Origin: Sipunculus nudus
Lineage: Eukaryota; Annelida; Sipuncula; Golfingiida; Sipunculidae
Direction of reading: 5' to 3'
DNA length: 64,000 nucleotides
NCBI GenBank assembly: GCA_026874595.1
Contig: CM049312.1
Location: 25,289,956 to 25,353,955 of the forward strand
The notes beneath the pieces were generated by a model, which searched no databases, had not been told where the DNA came from, and worked only from the letters and a program-made list of their open reading frames with translations. Positions 41,101 to 50,310 of the stretch are shown piece by piece (position 1 is the stretch's first letter; each line of letters starts with the position of its first letter). The position numbers and the translations under genes were made by a program.

Positions 41101-42992
41101 CAACGCCACAAGACATGATTCAAATGAAGACATTTTACAGCATAATGCAGCAACTTTGCGGGAGCACAATGACAGCTGTTAAACCACGTCAGGATAACCA
41201 ACAGATGGCCGCGTGTGTCACGGTGGCTACAGCGAGGGACTTATTCAAAAAGACAGCTCGAAATAACCGACACTCATCCTGGGACACTCAAACACAATTC
41301 TACCCTTTAGATAACACGGTTTTCCGCATATCAGCTGTACCGGCAGCCAGTCTGCGTATGAAAACAACAAACGGTGGCCTTTACAGAACGGAAACTGCAT
41401 TATGCACGGACGGGGTCTTCCTAAAAAACGCCGTCGACATTTCTGGTGACGTGAGCCACATTACGCTGAAAACATTTGAGGGTATCACGTTCGAATACGA
41501 CGACGACACCGGCTTGATAAAACCATCCACCAAAACGAAACTGGAGGCTGCAAAAAAGATTGTCACAGATGAAACAGCCCAAACACTGTGGTTTCCCCTG
41601 CCCTTGTCCCTAGAAGTGATGGACGTAAACATGTGCGAAACCCTAACGGAAAATAAAGGAAAATTGATTGGAAAGGATATACCACGGTACAACGGGTGTG
41701 ACATGCAGCCGGACATATACCTTTACGCTGCGGCACATCACCCAGTTCAGCGAGACGGCATTCACTCGCGCCGCGTAGCACTTTCGCAGTTGAGCCCGGA
41801 GGCCAGGGTGATGATAACACCTGTACAACAGACATATGCAACAGCAGCCGGTATATGCGCTCTTGCAAAGCAGGCAGGTCATGCCACCCTGGGTTGCATG
41901 GTGCTGCAACACGACAAAGTGGAAACAGAACACCTGTTCGCAGCCACCCCTGCGAGTATATGGCTCAGACAGGGACCCGTGCACACGCAAGAGACGATCA
42001 ACGACACTCACAGTGGCATGATCGTGCAAGAAATGCTCCGTTTTTCTGAAACCAAGATGGGCACATCAGGCCTCGTTGTGCCGCACGCCATGTTCACAGG
42101 AAACCGCACAGACGGGGCATACCACCCAAGGGTCTCCTGGCAAGGCATCGACAGGAACGCACGAAACATAACATCTGACGTGGCTACGTTGTACGTGGAA
42201 AGTGCAAAGGCGTACGGGAGCAGTCTCGCCGGAAAGATGACCGCAAGCTCCACAGGCGCAGATCTCCTGCAAAAGACAGCCGGTTACGTTCAAGGACACA
42301 GCGCCTATTGGCCAGAGAGGGACGCGGGTCGCGGCCAGGCAGAAAAGTCCACAACCGATATACTGTTGGTGCCTACTTGCATGCCACTGGAAGCGTTCTG
42401 CAACGTCGTGGACGTGCGTAACCCGGGCAAGTCGGACGCTTTTCAAGACTGTGCCAACCGGATGACCCGCTCCATGTTTTTCACGGGGGAGGCTTCCGGT
42501 TTCAGCAACCCGTGGGCATCATTGCCGTTCTCCTTGGCTTACGTAGGACATTCACAGACGAGTGTAGGGGAACTGTTGCGCATGCCTCAGACGATTGCTG
42601 AGAGGTCACCCGTTCACAACGGACTGGACCGCGGCCTGACCGAACTGTTGGAGAACATGGAACTTGGCCATCTAGGGAGGAAAAGGAAAACACCAGGAGC
42701 AGACGTTCCTGTACCCGGATGGAAGGTCGGGACAAAAGGAGATGCAAGCCACACACATATCAGTCCGATGAGCCTGTCCAATAGCCCGGGCCAGTACCGA
42801 CATCTCAGCCACGTCCTAGGCGGGGCCGTGCCAATGACATCTTGTTCAGCCCCTCACCTGTCCTTGGATAACCGTACATGGGGTGAGCCCACGCGCTTCC
42901 CTGACGGAAACTACAAATTGAACGGGTTTAACACATTACTATTCAACCCAAATGCCAACCCTGCCACGTCTGGAGGCCGTCCAATGGCATGA
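38124..42992 (+). CDS. Probable major capsid protein, 1622 aa
   Basis: The start AACATGG is an optimal context, and the gene has a strong poly(A) signal at 43050. The protein is long, soluble and evenly mixed in composition, without membrane spans, zinc sites, nucleotide loops or coiled-coil tracts, and only its last ~70 residues look loose. That is what a herpesvirus major capsid protein looks like (about 1300-1500 aa in known groups), and no other gene in the window is as good a candidate. I could not align it to a family motif, so the call rests on size, character and promoter/ATG quality. Alternatives are an inner tegument protein or another large structural protein. The gene is certain; the identity is not. 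Confidence 0.5.
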   Translation: MAAIPPPHPQLGPWAFAFDNHHLAPYLNTGVQELYTLAKSYATGGLLENDPMDARLLESKFIRYYKCYVAGASVRGVQNTPLGVCLVQSFDPHMMDCRYEDVEYVSKDAVMSEPPQSDKAPPRTVQRRKKKFTFALSHSAYLDVPFDVLNVLRTKLASETNDAHTTEPIVRFGYMMQDGMRDLITSLRAGNMAHMGEFLRDISPDAAIMRALYATRLQLQRAPDPNRIALMKCQALNEAARMFMANLFSVRLDAYGAVRRLANQCSQQCDRIPFIRERSQRDEGAPWSGAKAKLKVAVEEAEAQLSRPGADPPSITQKLHLQRMKDLLSSESELFDASDVLCVVLMGPETYQQMAQSMSMYRVLIDLRRGVLRINKTEEQMIAHTGIMVLNIHSNKETVKDREPTAEEYVSIMRGPVDSNGEPTETLFAGVEKGYVVQTFPGLTHRDGLVLFSKDVSDVTDVTRRVDRDVTRDILHVTQTTPIALCSQLDYVLDRLQNPSCTTGNLGDPHPVRNPSAKQRLQVPVSMTWKTYGGRDETVTALQALIDVLFNPDLYNFVSTTKRYNTPSKLHAAGTSGPSGRNDESTHTAGVWDVFPPKTRASLCDVVAHHDVSTTALRLHETEGPMARSYGWTCENTLLLPLQRSLSNVDHMNYHQAGSVRLLHDQPNPFQTLHFIPKNLDKTSFSKLCEITGGTIPDGFKEGTSALFVPRFHLENIPLCLRPLSSVQDAGESIARTHYPYLLDPTDPRSEAARVWSTSLNHSCQDLLCKRWEAMLIAKYPTDMLFVEKFHTHVCENGESIEFQYLLRSAYIFSAFGGVLTCDSNLTLMKAIATVPLPPVLRQFPPLQKLQQACRGIVKLTEDVAGCLMKRLAADLQVLGHGQIAAKLVSSEAVTFTKKESAILLRRSQEISSCTDLALPTPLPMGVTGSNMWQHVDMKDSTDVTCFAWMRQVPDEFATHPTKYDVTEKAKRDQTDAYSKCHVKIPTNIFQTATPQDMIQMKTFYSIMQQLCGSTMTAVKPRQDNQQMAACVTVATARDLFKKTARNNRHSSWDTQTQFYPLDNTVFRISAVPAASLRMKTTNGGLYRTETALCTDGVFLKNAVDISGDVSHITLKTFEGITFEYDDDTGLIKPSTKTKLEAAKKIVTDETAQTLWFPLPLSLEVMDVNMCETLTENKGKLIGKDIPRYNGCDMQPDIYLYAAAHHPVQRDGIHSRRVALSQLSPEARVMITPVQQTYATAAGICALAKQAGHATLGCMVLQHDKVETEHLFAATPASIWLRQGPVHTQETINDTHSGMIVQEMLRFSETKMGTSGLVVPHAMFTGNRTDGAYHPRVSWQGIDRNARNITSDVATLYVESAKAYGSSLAGKMTASSTGADLLQKTAGYVQGHSAYWPERDAGRGQAEKSTTDILLVPTCMPLEAFCNVVDVRNPGKSDAFQDCANRMTRSMFFTGEASGFSNPWASLPFSLAYVGHSQTSVGELLRMPQTIAERSPVHNGLDRGLTELLENMELGHLGRKRKTPGADVPVPGWKVGTKGDASHTHISPMSLSNSPGQYRHLSHVLGGAVPMTSCSAPHLSLDNRTWGEPTRFPDGNYKLNGFNTLLFNPNANPATSGGRPMA

Positions 42993-43347
42993 AAGGGATT
43001 GGAGCGGTAATTGTCAAAGACGTTGTAAAATGTTTTGGAACTGTTATCTAATAAAGGTTTATAGTCGCAAGCATTGGTTGTTTGTTATATGTTGCGTACA
43101 TGGTTATGTTCAAACACACACACAACACGCCGATCCCAAAAACAACACAACACATGAACACAATGTGGAATACCTCTTTATAACGCATGCCAAAAACACC
43201 CCACAATGTTGGTCAAATGTTTGGTAATACTAACAACAAGAATATGCAAACAAAGTTCAGTCCTGGTTTGAGAATCTGTGAGAGTCCCCTCCTCTTTGCA
43301 ATGTCTCCTATCGTACAATCCTGTACGTGGGGGCAGAGCGCGTTAGG
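42993..43347. other. Gene-free gap with poly(A) signal
   Basis: AATAAA on the plus strand at 43050-43055, 58 bases after the capsid-candidate stop. The rest is AT-rich with CA-rich patches and no gene. No clear minus-strand poly(A) signal is seen for the gene ending at 43348. Confidence 0.6.
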
Positions 43348-43869
43348 CTATACATCCGTTGACACAATTTCAAAACGCATACGACCTTTGCCCCACTCGG
43401 CTTCGTCCTCTTTCAACATGTATCCGATATTTTCCAAGCAGTAAATAACGTACGAAAGCAATTCGGCATCAGCGGACATGGGAGTAAATTTGTAAATTTC
43501 CAAGATGATCATGCTCTCCAAAAACGGTATCTCGCGACACAACGCTTTGTAGACGGCTGCTTCCGTTTCTGGTGACAACACAGGACCGGACTGGTTATTG
43601 AGATTCATCAGACAGAACAGACACGATTCTGGTGGCCATGGGTCCACTTGCAGGTGCTTCCACACATTCAGATGACAGTTGGTTGTCAGAGCGAGACTGT
43701 AGCAATCAGACAAGTCAGAAGCCGACTTTCGCGCTCCCCTGATGAAGTCTACCATTTGCCTGGCCGCTTCAGCATTTACACTGGTCATGGCGGCTTTTAG
43801 AAGGACGAGCCGTCTGAGTGACACCGACCGCTTACGTCGAGGTTTATCGCGACGGCTCACTGACGACAT
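43348..43869 (-). CDS. Small basic protein, 173 aa
   Basis: The longer frame opens at GTG upstream of a TATA box at 43922-43931, so the ATG at 43869 is chosen. Residues ~5-20 are strongly basic (RRDKPRRKRSVSLRR), a likely nuclear signal. A CLFC pair lies near residue 84, and the rest is helical. There is no membrane span. The family is not recognised. It is divergent from the polymerase-like gene and seems to share its promoter. Confidence 0.65.
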   Translation of the reverse strand: MSSVSRRDKPRRKRSVSLRRLVLLKAAMTSVNAEAARQMVDFIRGARKSASDLSDCYSLALTTNCHLNVWKHLQVDPWPPESCLFCLMNLNNQSGPVLSPETEAAVYKALCREIPFLESMIILEIYKFTPMSADAELLSYVIYCLENIGYMLKEDEAEWGKGRMRFEIVSTDV

Positions 43870-43921
43870 CGCGAGGGTCACAACTTGTACATATATGCAA
43901 CTGGCACAGGGCCGTGTATCA

Positions 43922-43931
43922 CTTATATAAG
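43922..43931. promoter_or_regulatory. Palindromic TATA box shared by two divergent genes
   Basis: CTTATATAAG is a perfect 10-bp palindrome. It is 53 bases from the ATG of the minus-strand gene (43869) and 112 bases from the ATG of the plus-strand gene (44043), and no other TATA is seen for either. One TBP site could serve both directions. Confidence 0.55.
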
Positions 43932-44042
43932 TAGTGGCCTGCCATTGGGGACGCAGACGTAACTGCACGGCAGGCCGTCAATGATACGATACGGGGGGTT
44001 GTGTTCCGATCATATCATACGTTAAAGAGTTGCTGTCACGTG

Positions 44043-46982
44043 ATGACGGAAACGTCGCCATGTGTGACCGGCAGTCACATCGCTTCTGAGAATGGGAACA
44101 TGACAGGTACGAGGATCATGATTCTTGCATGGAGGTTTCATGCCATATCCCACGACGGAACGTGTGCCTTGGCTACTTTCACCTGCGTTCCGTGTGAGGG
44201 GACAGATAAGGGCGTCCGATATCTGCCTCTGCCTTTTAAAATACCGGGAGGGTTGAATGTCAGGTTACATGCACGTCTGCCGAAAGACCACAGGGACTCG
44301 CATACCTGGAAGTGCCCTTGGACATTCTGTGACAAACTCCCGACCGAAAATAGCGTGTGGCACGATTTCATACCTCACCTTTTTCAGGCACTCTGTATGC
44401 ACCTATCCGCTGCTAGTAGGAACAAAGAGCACCCGCTCGCCTGTTTCCCTCCGCTGATGACTAGTGGTGTGCGACCTGTCTTCCTGCCGGCACCCCGTGG
44501 CGGGACCGGGAGGTACCCAGGTGTTCTCTCACACTTTGCGCTTGACCATTCGGAGATGGACATGCGTGCGTGGCTGCATGTGAAACGCTTACGTTTACCA
44601 ACAGATGTCATCGGAAATGTTTCCTGGCCTGCACACGACCTCCAACGGAAATCGACAAACCTTGCGACCGACAGTGATGCGGACGCAATCACGGAGCGAA
44701 CATTCACACGAGTCGTCAATTCGGCCGTACACAAGTCCCTCAACGTATGCAATGGTCACCGCCAAAGGCACAACGCTGTCGCATGGGACCCGCTTTCGCG
44801 CGCCGTCATACACTTATTGCAGACGTCCGGTGCCACGATGAACGTACCCTCAGACATGTTCACATTGCCACAGCTCACATTAGCACGATGCCCTGTACCA
44901 CAAACAGCCAACCCTTTGAGGAAAGCGCGTGAATTGAGTGCATTTTCCGAAATGCTCAACCAATGTTTAGAGGACACGGAGTTCGGCGGTGCGTTCCTAT
45001 TGTGTCAACCTCCGTCACACACGCTCCCGGATGACATCCATTGGCTGGACGTCAGCTCTGACCTAAGTGACATCAGACATGGTGCCTTCGCGCAGGCGTC
45101 ATGGGTCCTGGAACACATGTGTCCTTCGCCCCTGCACAGGTCGGAGCTTTTTATTATATTACCCTACGGTTGTGTGGTTACTGGCCAGGGTAAATTGGCC
45201 TTTGTGAATTCGGGTGTCCCGTGTCACGCAGGCGAGGATAGCCTGCACGCCCATATATCCATCATGGGATGGCCGCTGAATTTGTCACCTCAAGCTTTTG
45301 TTGCGGATGTCGCCATACCCCTGTCAAAACGGCATAGCAAAAGCACAACAGAACCACATAGCCGAATCCCAATTGAGCCACATACGTGCAATCCATGCGT
45401 CTGCAACGAAGGAGAACCCCTTTCAGAACAGAACCAAGCACGCGATGATGAGGGTGCCGATAAAGATAATCATGCGGTCACTATCGTCAAAGGACTCCCG
45501 CCGCAAACGGGAGGGGTGATTTATGCCAAGCGGGGCGTTCACACGGGGCAGTTTTACGGTATGGACGCCAACCAGTTTTACCCCACCCTAGGAGCACACC
45601 TGGACACGGAGTATTTACGTGAGCTGCTGGCTTGGTTGGCGGAACGCAGGCGCTTATTCTCACCATCGAAATCGGCCGCCTCCCGCGTAAAAGCCTGCCA
45701 AGTGATCACTTACGGACAGTCGAAGTATTACGCCCCTGAGCTCTATGACAGATGGACACAACTGGCACAGCAGGCAAGCACAGCTATGGTGGAGTGCGTG
45801 CCTAAAACGAATCGTTTGTTGCGCGTGATGAAAGACAGCGTACTGTTCGAGGCTTCCCCAGACCTAACGGGCACAAGCGAAGACGCGGTTGCAGGGTCTG
45901 ATGCGGAACTGGATATATTTCAAAGCAGAGTACAGAGTCTGACAGGCTTTGCTGAGATGACCTTCAAACTCGAAGGGTCCTACAACCTCGTCGGCCTCAT
46001 CGGGCCCTGTCATTTATTTCACGCCAAACGCGATCCATCGTCCGGTTGGCGCTTGTCCAAGGTAACTGGCATCCACAGGTCTGATCATTGCCAAGCTGTC
46101 TCAGAGGCCATCGACGCCACGTTACATGAGGTCGTGCTGATACTCGGCGGAAAAGCAGACACTGGCTGCCCTGTGGAAGTCGCAACGCGAGATGAAGTGG
46201 AACAGTGTGTGCGTGCAGGCATGAAAGAAATGTACAAACACTGGCCGACAACGTGGGAAGTGCACACGACAGACCTAAAAGGCGTTTTGGGAAATCAACC
46301 CGATCTCGTCAATCGGTTCCTCCTGCCCGCTTTCCCGACAAAGCTGTCAGCTCCTACGAAGGGGGCACACTGCAAACAGAAGGGTGATTTTGCCGAAGTA
46401 ACAAAAGCCCTGGTGTCACTGCGAGATTTCGATCCTTACGTGTGGAAGGAAGGCCGTTTGCCTGTACGTTTGACCGTGAAGGGGAAAGCGGGGCCTTACG
46501 TTTGGGTTGAACGCCCCGCAGTGTACAGTCCGGCCGACTGGGCATACAGCCCTTTCCACAGGGGGTTGCTGGGAGACGCCGAACACGCGGGCCGCCCTAT
46601 CCTGTCATGTTCCAAAATCAAAGCACGAAACGTGCCGGCAGAGGACCTGTGTTTCAACGTGGGACTAGTGCACCGTGACCACGTCTTGCCAGGCACAACC
46701 TTAGACTGGGAAAGGTACAACGACGTACTGTACGCGGCGGTGCTGCCAGTCTTGCGAACTGTAACAACGGCGCAACTGCAGAAGATGCTATCGCACATAT
46801 TTCATTCCGTCGCCGTCCAACACACACCCCCACGGTCTGCCCACGCGCAAGAAAACCTGTTACCCTACGGTATAAAATCGCTGTGTCCAACCACCATGGC
46901 AGAGTGCCAAAGATTGCTGCGTCTTGATGACGAACGCACCCTGTTGTGCGATTCAGATTCATGTTACCCGTCTTGTTCGTGA
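44043..46982 (+). CDS. Degenerate family B DNA polymerase-like protein, 979 aa
   Basis: The longer frame opens at GTG; ATG 44043 is used. In the C-terminal half are three blocks in polymerase order. Motif A: D508-A-N-Q-F-Y-P514 (usual DxxSLYP). Motif B: K550 ... T-Y-G558 (usual K...NSxYG). Motif C: M-K-D598-S-V-L-F (usual DTDSV), where the first catalytic Asp is replaced. The blocks are also closer together than in an active enzyme, and I see no exonuclease motifs upstream. So this is probably an inactive polymerase fold. HSV UL8, the non-catalytic helicase-primase subunit, has been described as an inactivated family B polymerase, and a UL52-type primase is in this window, so a UL8-like role is attractive. 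A second possibility is a remnant of a duplicated polymerase. Confidence 0.6.
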   Translation: MTETSPCVTGSHIASENGNMTGTRIMILAWRFHAISHDGTCALATFTCVPCEGTDKGVRYLPLPFKIPGGLNVRLHARLPKDHRDSHTWKCPWTFCDKLPTENSVWHDFIPHLFQALCMHLSAASRNKEHPLACFPPLMTSGVRPVFLPAPRGGTGRYPGVLSHFALDHSEMDMRAWLHVKRLRLPTDVIGNVSWPAHDLQRKSTNLATDSDADAITERTFTRVVNSAVHKSLNVCNGHRQRHNAVAWDPLSRAVIHLLQTSGATMNVPSDMFTLPQLTLARCPVPQTANPLRKARELSAFSEMLNQCLEDTEFGGAFLLCQPPSHTLPDDIHWLDVSSDLSDIRHGAFAQASWVLEHMCPSPLHRSELFIILPYGCVVTGQGKLAFVNSGVPCHAGEDSLHAHISIMGWPLNLSPQAFVADVAIPLSKRHSKSTTEPHSRIPIEPHTCNPCVCNEGEPLSEQNQARDDEGADKDNHAVTIVKGLPPQTGGVIYAKRGVHTGQFYGMDANQFYPTLGAHLDTEYLRELLAWLAERRRLFSPSKSAASRVKACQVITYGQSKYYAPELYDRWTQLAQQASTAMVECVPKTNRLLRVMKDSVLFEASPDLTGTSEDAVAGSDAELDIFQSRVQSLTGFAEMTFKLEGSYNLVGLIGPCHLFHAKRDPSSGWRLSKVTGIHRSDHCQAVSEAIDATLHEVVLILGGKADTGCPVEVATRDEVEQCVRAGMKEMYKHWPTTWEVHTTDLKGVLGNQPDLVNRFLLPAFPTKLSAPTKGAHCKQKGDFAEVTKALVSLRDFDPYVWKEGRLPVRLTVKGKAGPYVWVERPAVYSPADWAYSPFHRGLLGDAEHAGRPILSCSKIKARNVPAEDLCFNVGLVHRDHVLPGTTLDWERYNDVLYAAVLPVLRTVTTAQLQKMLSHIFHSVAVQHTPPRSAHAQENLLPYGIKSLCPTTMAECQRLLRLDDERTLLCDSDSCYPSCS
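46871..46877 (+). promoter_or_regulatory. TATA box for the 319-aa gene
   Basis: TATAAAA lies inside the 3' end of the polymerase-like gene, 193 bases upstream of the ATG at 47064. Nested, 3'-coterminal transcripts of this kind are common in herpesviruses. Confidence 0.4.
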
Positions 46983-47063
46983 ATATCAAACCAATACGGA
47001 TTCACCCTTCGAAGCGCCCGTGTACACACACGCGATAAGACCAGATACAGCTTTGAAATAACT

Positions 47064-48023
47064 ATGGAAAACGGACATGCAAAGCGCTCCGAGTTTACGG
47101 ATTTATACGTTGGTTTCCAACTTTTGGACAGATCTGCCGGTATGAGGGATTTCATTGAATGGCTGCTCCACCTTAAACACGATGACACGTTTACATTCTG
47201 CGGTGGACCAGACGCATTTACTAACAGACGAAAGCACATAGCATACCGTATGGCCCGATGCTTCGCTGATTACGCCCTCGTGCTGGAGGCAATACACTTC
47301 GCGCTAGAACGCATAGGACTGGAAGACCCCACACTGTGGGCAGCTTTTATGCCGGACGGAGTCGGTTTGCGCATATCCGCCTTCATGCAAAACAAAACGT
47401 ATTCGTCTCTGTGGGCGTCTGTGGGTAAACCCCATGAAATTGAGCTCAGGACGGCCTGGGCGGCGGCAACCCAATTCTGGACGCCAACGGGAACACCATA
47501 CGCAGAAGAGGGCCATTTCCACCTGTCGTACGACCACGCACGTGACCCCGTACCGGGCGCCTTGCGTTTCACCGCATGCGGAGCTCTGGCTTTGGCTTGC
47601 GTGTCGACCAATACGGCCGCTAGGATGGGACAGATGCTACGTTTCCACATGGACCGGAGGCTTGCACTGCCGGCCATAGTCATACGTGACATGGCGCTCG
47701 GGTTCCTCATGATGTCGGGTGCAATACGCCACAAGAGCGAAGGCTTTATTTACACCGTAGACATGGATATGATACACCCTTTGCGCAGGCTGCTGAAGTC
47801 ACACGCCTCCACCTGCCCTCTACCCGATGCCGATATGAATGGTGCCGCTCACGGATCAAACACGTGCCGCGGGAAGTGTACAGGACACGTCTGGGCCACT
47901 GTGTTCCGACTGTTACAGGCCGGGGATGCAATGGACCCAGTAGCACAGTACGCAAGGGACATGCGCCTGTCACACGAACACGTGTGGAACGGTGGGTTGG
48001 GTCGCGGAAACGATATCCCATAA
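47064..48023 (+). CDS. Unrecognised protein, 319 aa
   Basis: Starts at ATG 47064, 81 bases after the polymerase-like gene, with no poly(A) signal between them; both probably end at 48211 or 48232. The protein is mostly globular and helical, with Ala-rich helices at ~175-230 and scattered Cys/His near the C-terminus (CPLPDAD..., CRGKC). No enzyme motif or membrane span. The length is near that of a herpesvirus triplex subunit (about 300 aa), but I see no motif to support this. Confidence 0.75.
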   Translation: MENGHAKRSEFTDLYVGFQLLDRSAGMRDFIEWLLHLKHDDTFTFCGGPDAFTNRRKHIAYRMARCFADYALVLEAIHFALERIGLEDPTLWAAFMPDGVGLRISAFMQNKTYSSLWASVGKPHEIELRTAWAAATQFWTPTGTPYAEEGHFHLSYDHARDPVPGALRFTACGALALACVSTNTAARMGQMLRFHMDRRLALPAIVIRDMALGFLMMSGAIRHKSEGFIYTVDMDMIHPLRRLLKSHASTCPLPDADMNGAAHGSNTCRGKCTGHVWATVFRLLQAGDAMDPVAQYARDMRLSHEHVWNGGLGRGNDIP

Positions 48024-48577
48024 TTCAACCCTACCTTTCCCACCTCCACTATTCCCGGGGATCTCTGCAACTGCAGAAACGTCTTGACGGATTGACAAAG
48101 ACGAAACTGTAAGTAAGAAGCAGGTGGCTGGAAATGAGGAGATGTTGAACCCTACAGAATCAGACCGAGTTTTTGGACACTGATCATATCATACACACTC
48201 GTATTTCATCAATAAATTGAGTTCAGACCACAATAAAGATAGATATATATTTATTTATTGTTTCACATTATCATTGCTCTGCTGTGTTTTCGAATGTGTA
48301 TGTGCGTGTGTGTGATGTAGGTCATATGACAAAACGCTCTACAGGTACAAAAGTCCAGCGCGATCAAATAACGTACACGTCAGAACGGCTGATTGGTGTA
48401 CCTGACAAAAAAAACAATGTACAATTATAACAGTTTAAAGTTGTATACACATCACAAAGAGAAACATTACCACATCACTCGCAAAACTGGTTTGGCTGGA
48501 CCACAACAAAACATACGTTGTCACATGTTAATGTCCGACACGCGCAAATCCCATGATGGGGACAGTATCAAACCTTT
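48024..48577. other. 554-base gene-free gap with convergent poly(A) signals
   Basis: AATAAA on the plus strand at 48211-48216 and 48232-48237, and on the minus strand at 48250-48255 and 48254-48259, lie within 50 bases of each other. These are 3' ends for the 44043/47064 pair and for the 532-aa gene. The rest is AT-rich with a GT-rich patch near 48296-48316. No gene is convincing. Confidence 0.6.
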
Positions 48578-50176
48578 TCAATCAGTATTGGGTTCCACGA
48601 TGCAACACAACAATGCCACGTCCATATTGTCGTCAAGCAGTACTCTTGACATGTAGTCACCATGTGTAACAAACACGTCGAAGGGCGACACAAGAGACTC
48701 CAAGACCAGTTGCACAAAACGTCTGCCCTCCTCGGAAAACCTGACAGCTTCCACGACACGGGCGAATTCGGGGTCCTCAACCACCACGATGGGTCCAGAC
48801 CGAGCGTCCTTACAGATTACACAATTGTATGTGTTCAACGTCTCACCCCATGTCCCCGTGAGTTCATATCGCCATTGTGGTTTGACGGGTAGTTCCTCCA
48901 CGCAGCACACGGTGATAATCTGGTCGCATTTCTTATGTGCATATCGTAGACCTTCCGTGTTTGCTGCAAAGTTCGCATAAACGAGGATGTGTGGGTACGA
49001 TATTAACACAGCGGACATAATATCACAGATCACTCGGGGTTGCAGATGACGGACAACCGTGATCAGATCACTGTCAAGCGCTGTGGCCGTTCGCCTGTGC
49101 GTTACAGACGGTCGCAGTGGTCCAACGTATCTCTTCTCTTTCACATGATGTTCTGCGACGTCTGATGTTTCGGCACGCAACTGCTGTATGTGACTGTGAC
49201 AACCGCCAGCATTAGACTCATTGGATGCGGCTTTGGGCTTTCGCCGAATCTTGCACATCAACATTACCGTCCTTCCGTTGACAGAAGCCCTGTTGACATC
49301 ATCTGTCAGCAACACCTGCCAGGGGTTGGTGTCAGTATCCTCCTCGGTCACCATGGCTTCCAAGAGTCTTTGAAAAAACGCACGACCGCCATCGGAATCG
49401 CTCGCGGCGCGCACAAGGCATTCAAGCTTTGGGTACGTCACCAGCACCATACGTTCACCACTAGCGTTTGTGTACGCCCCACAATGGAACGTACTCAGCA
49501 CCTGGTCCCATTTTCCAACAAGACTGTAACTGTGATCGGGCTGTAAGGGCAATTCCTGAACGCAGTATATGGTAAAATCCTTTCCGCAAAACACGTTTTC
49601 CTGTGATGCAAATTGCACAACGCAATCAAGCATGTGTGGGAAGAAGGCCAATGCTGCCGCCACCAGATCACATATTAATTCGGGGTTCAGTTGCTCGACG
49701 AGTTCGGACGCTGCTCGGTTGGTACACAGAAAGAACAAATCTCTGTGTTCTGATGAACTTGTCATAATTCCTTGATCAGTTCCCGTTGGTCTGGCACCGG
49801 GGTGTTTATCGGGACACTCTAGCAGGACCTCCGCCACAGTGGAAACTGCACCCTGAACGCCAGTGTCGTTAAGATAGATCACGTTCCCCGGTCTCTGGAC
49901 TGTTTGCGGGGATTTCAACTGGCATCTCACGTCCAGATAACACATACCGGAAATGTGTGGTCGGAAGCATGCAAACGATACATGACCGGGCCTACCTTTT
50001 GGTTTGGCGGTATCGTTACACGTCCCGGGTTCCCCATCGTTCGATTTGGTACACGCGGTACCATCCGGTCGAGGGGCTTCCACTTCGCGATCTGATATGA
50101 CAGTCTTACCCGTGCTGCAGCCTTCAGCTTCAACTTTCTCTGTCGCCGGGAGCGACGTGTTTTCGTTCGACGACAT
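48578..50176 (-). CDS. Protein with an internally duplicated domain, 532 aa
   Basis: Residues ~155-325 and ~370-530 are clearly related. Both contain L-x-P-x-x-I-C-D, then YPH/FPH, then a C-V-x-E-L-P-x-x-P block followed by Y-x-L-x-G-x-W and a late G-x-x-F-x-x-L/V-x-E segment. The first ~60 residues are polar, and ~65-150 may be a third, more diverged unit. No catalytic motif or membrane span. The repeated beta-rich Y-x-L-x-G-W pattern could be an OB-like fold, but that is a guess. The start ATG follows a palindromic TATA at 50302-50310. Family unknown; an ancient in-gene duplication is certain. Confidence 0.8.
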   Translation of the reverse strand: MSSNENTSLPATEKVEAEGCSTGKTVISDREVEAPRPDGTACTKSNDGEPGTCNDTAKPKGRPGHVSFACFRPHISGMCYLDVRCQLKSPQTVQRPGNVIYLNDTGVQGAVSTVAEVLLECPDKHPGARPTGTDQGIMTSSSEHRDLFFLCTNRAASELVEQLNPELICDLVAAALAFFPHMLDCVVQFASQENVFCGKDFTIYCVQELPLQPDHSYSLVGKWDQVLSTFHCGAYTNASGERMVLVTYPKLECLVRAASDSDGGRAFFQRLLEAMVTEEDTDTNPWQVLLTDDVNRASVNGRTVMLMCKIRRKPKAASNESNAGGCHSHIQQLRAETSDVAEHHVKEKRYVGPLRPSVTHRRTATALDSDLITVVRHLQPRVICDIMSAVLISYPHILVYANFAANTEGLRYAHKKCDQIITVCCVEELPVKPQWRYELTGTWGETLNTYNCVICKDARSGPIVVVEDPEFARVVEAVRFSEEGRRFVQLVLESLVSPFDVFVTHGDYMSRVLLDDNMDVALLCCIVEPNTD

Positions 50177-50301
50177 TTTTGTGCAACAGCCTCGACGGCG
50201 GCGTAGAGGTCTATGAGGGCATACCTACCAACCGCGATATTTATGAGGCTGTGGAAGTGCCGGTGCATCACGTGATCACATGTACCAGCGGCTGTCACAT
50301 T

Positions 50302-50310
50302 TATATATAT
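50302..50310. promoter_or_regulatory. TATA box between divergent genes
   Basis: TATATATAT, symmetric on both strands, sits between ATG 50176 (-) and ATG 50424 (+), 126 and 114 bases away. It is the only TATA-like element in the gap, so one site may drive both genes, as at 43922-43931. Confidence 0.5.

Noticed and set aside
48393-48656. 87-codon plus-strand frame in the 48024-48577 gap
   Set aside because: AT-rich, no suitable start or motif, runs into the 3' end of the opposing gene.
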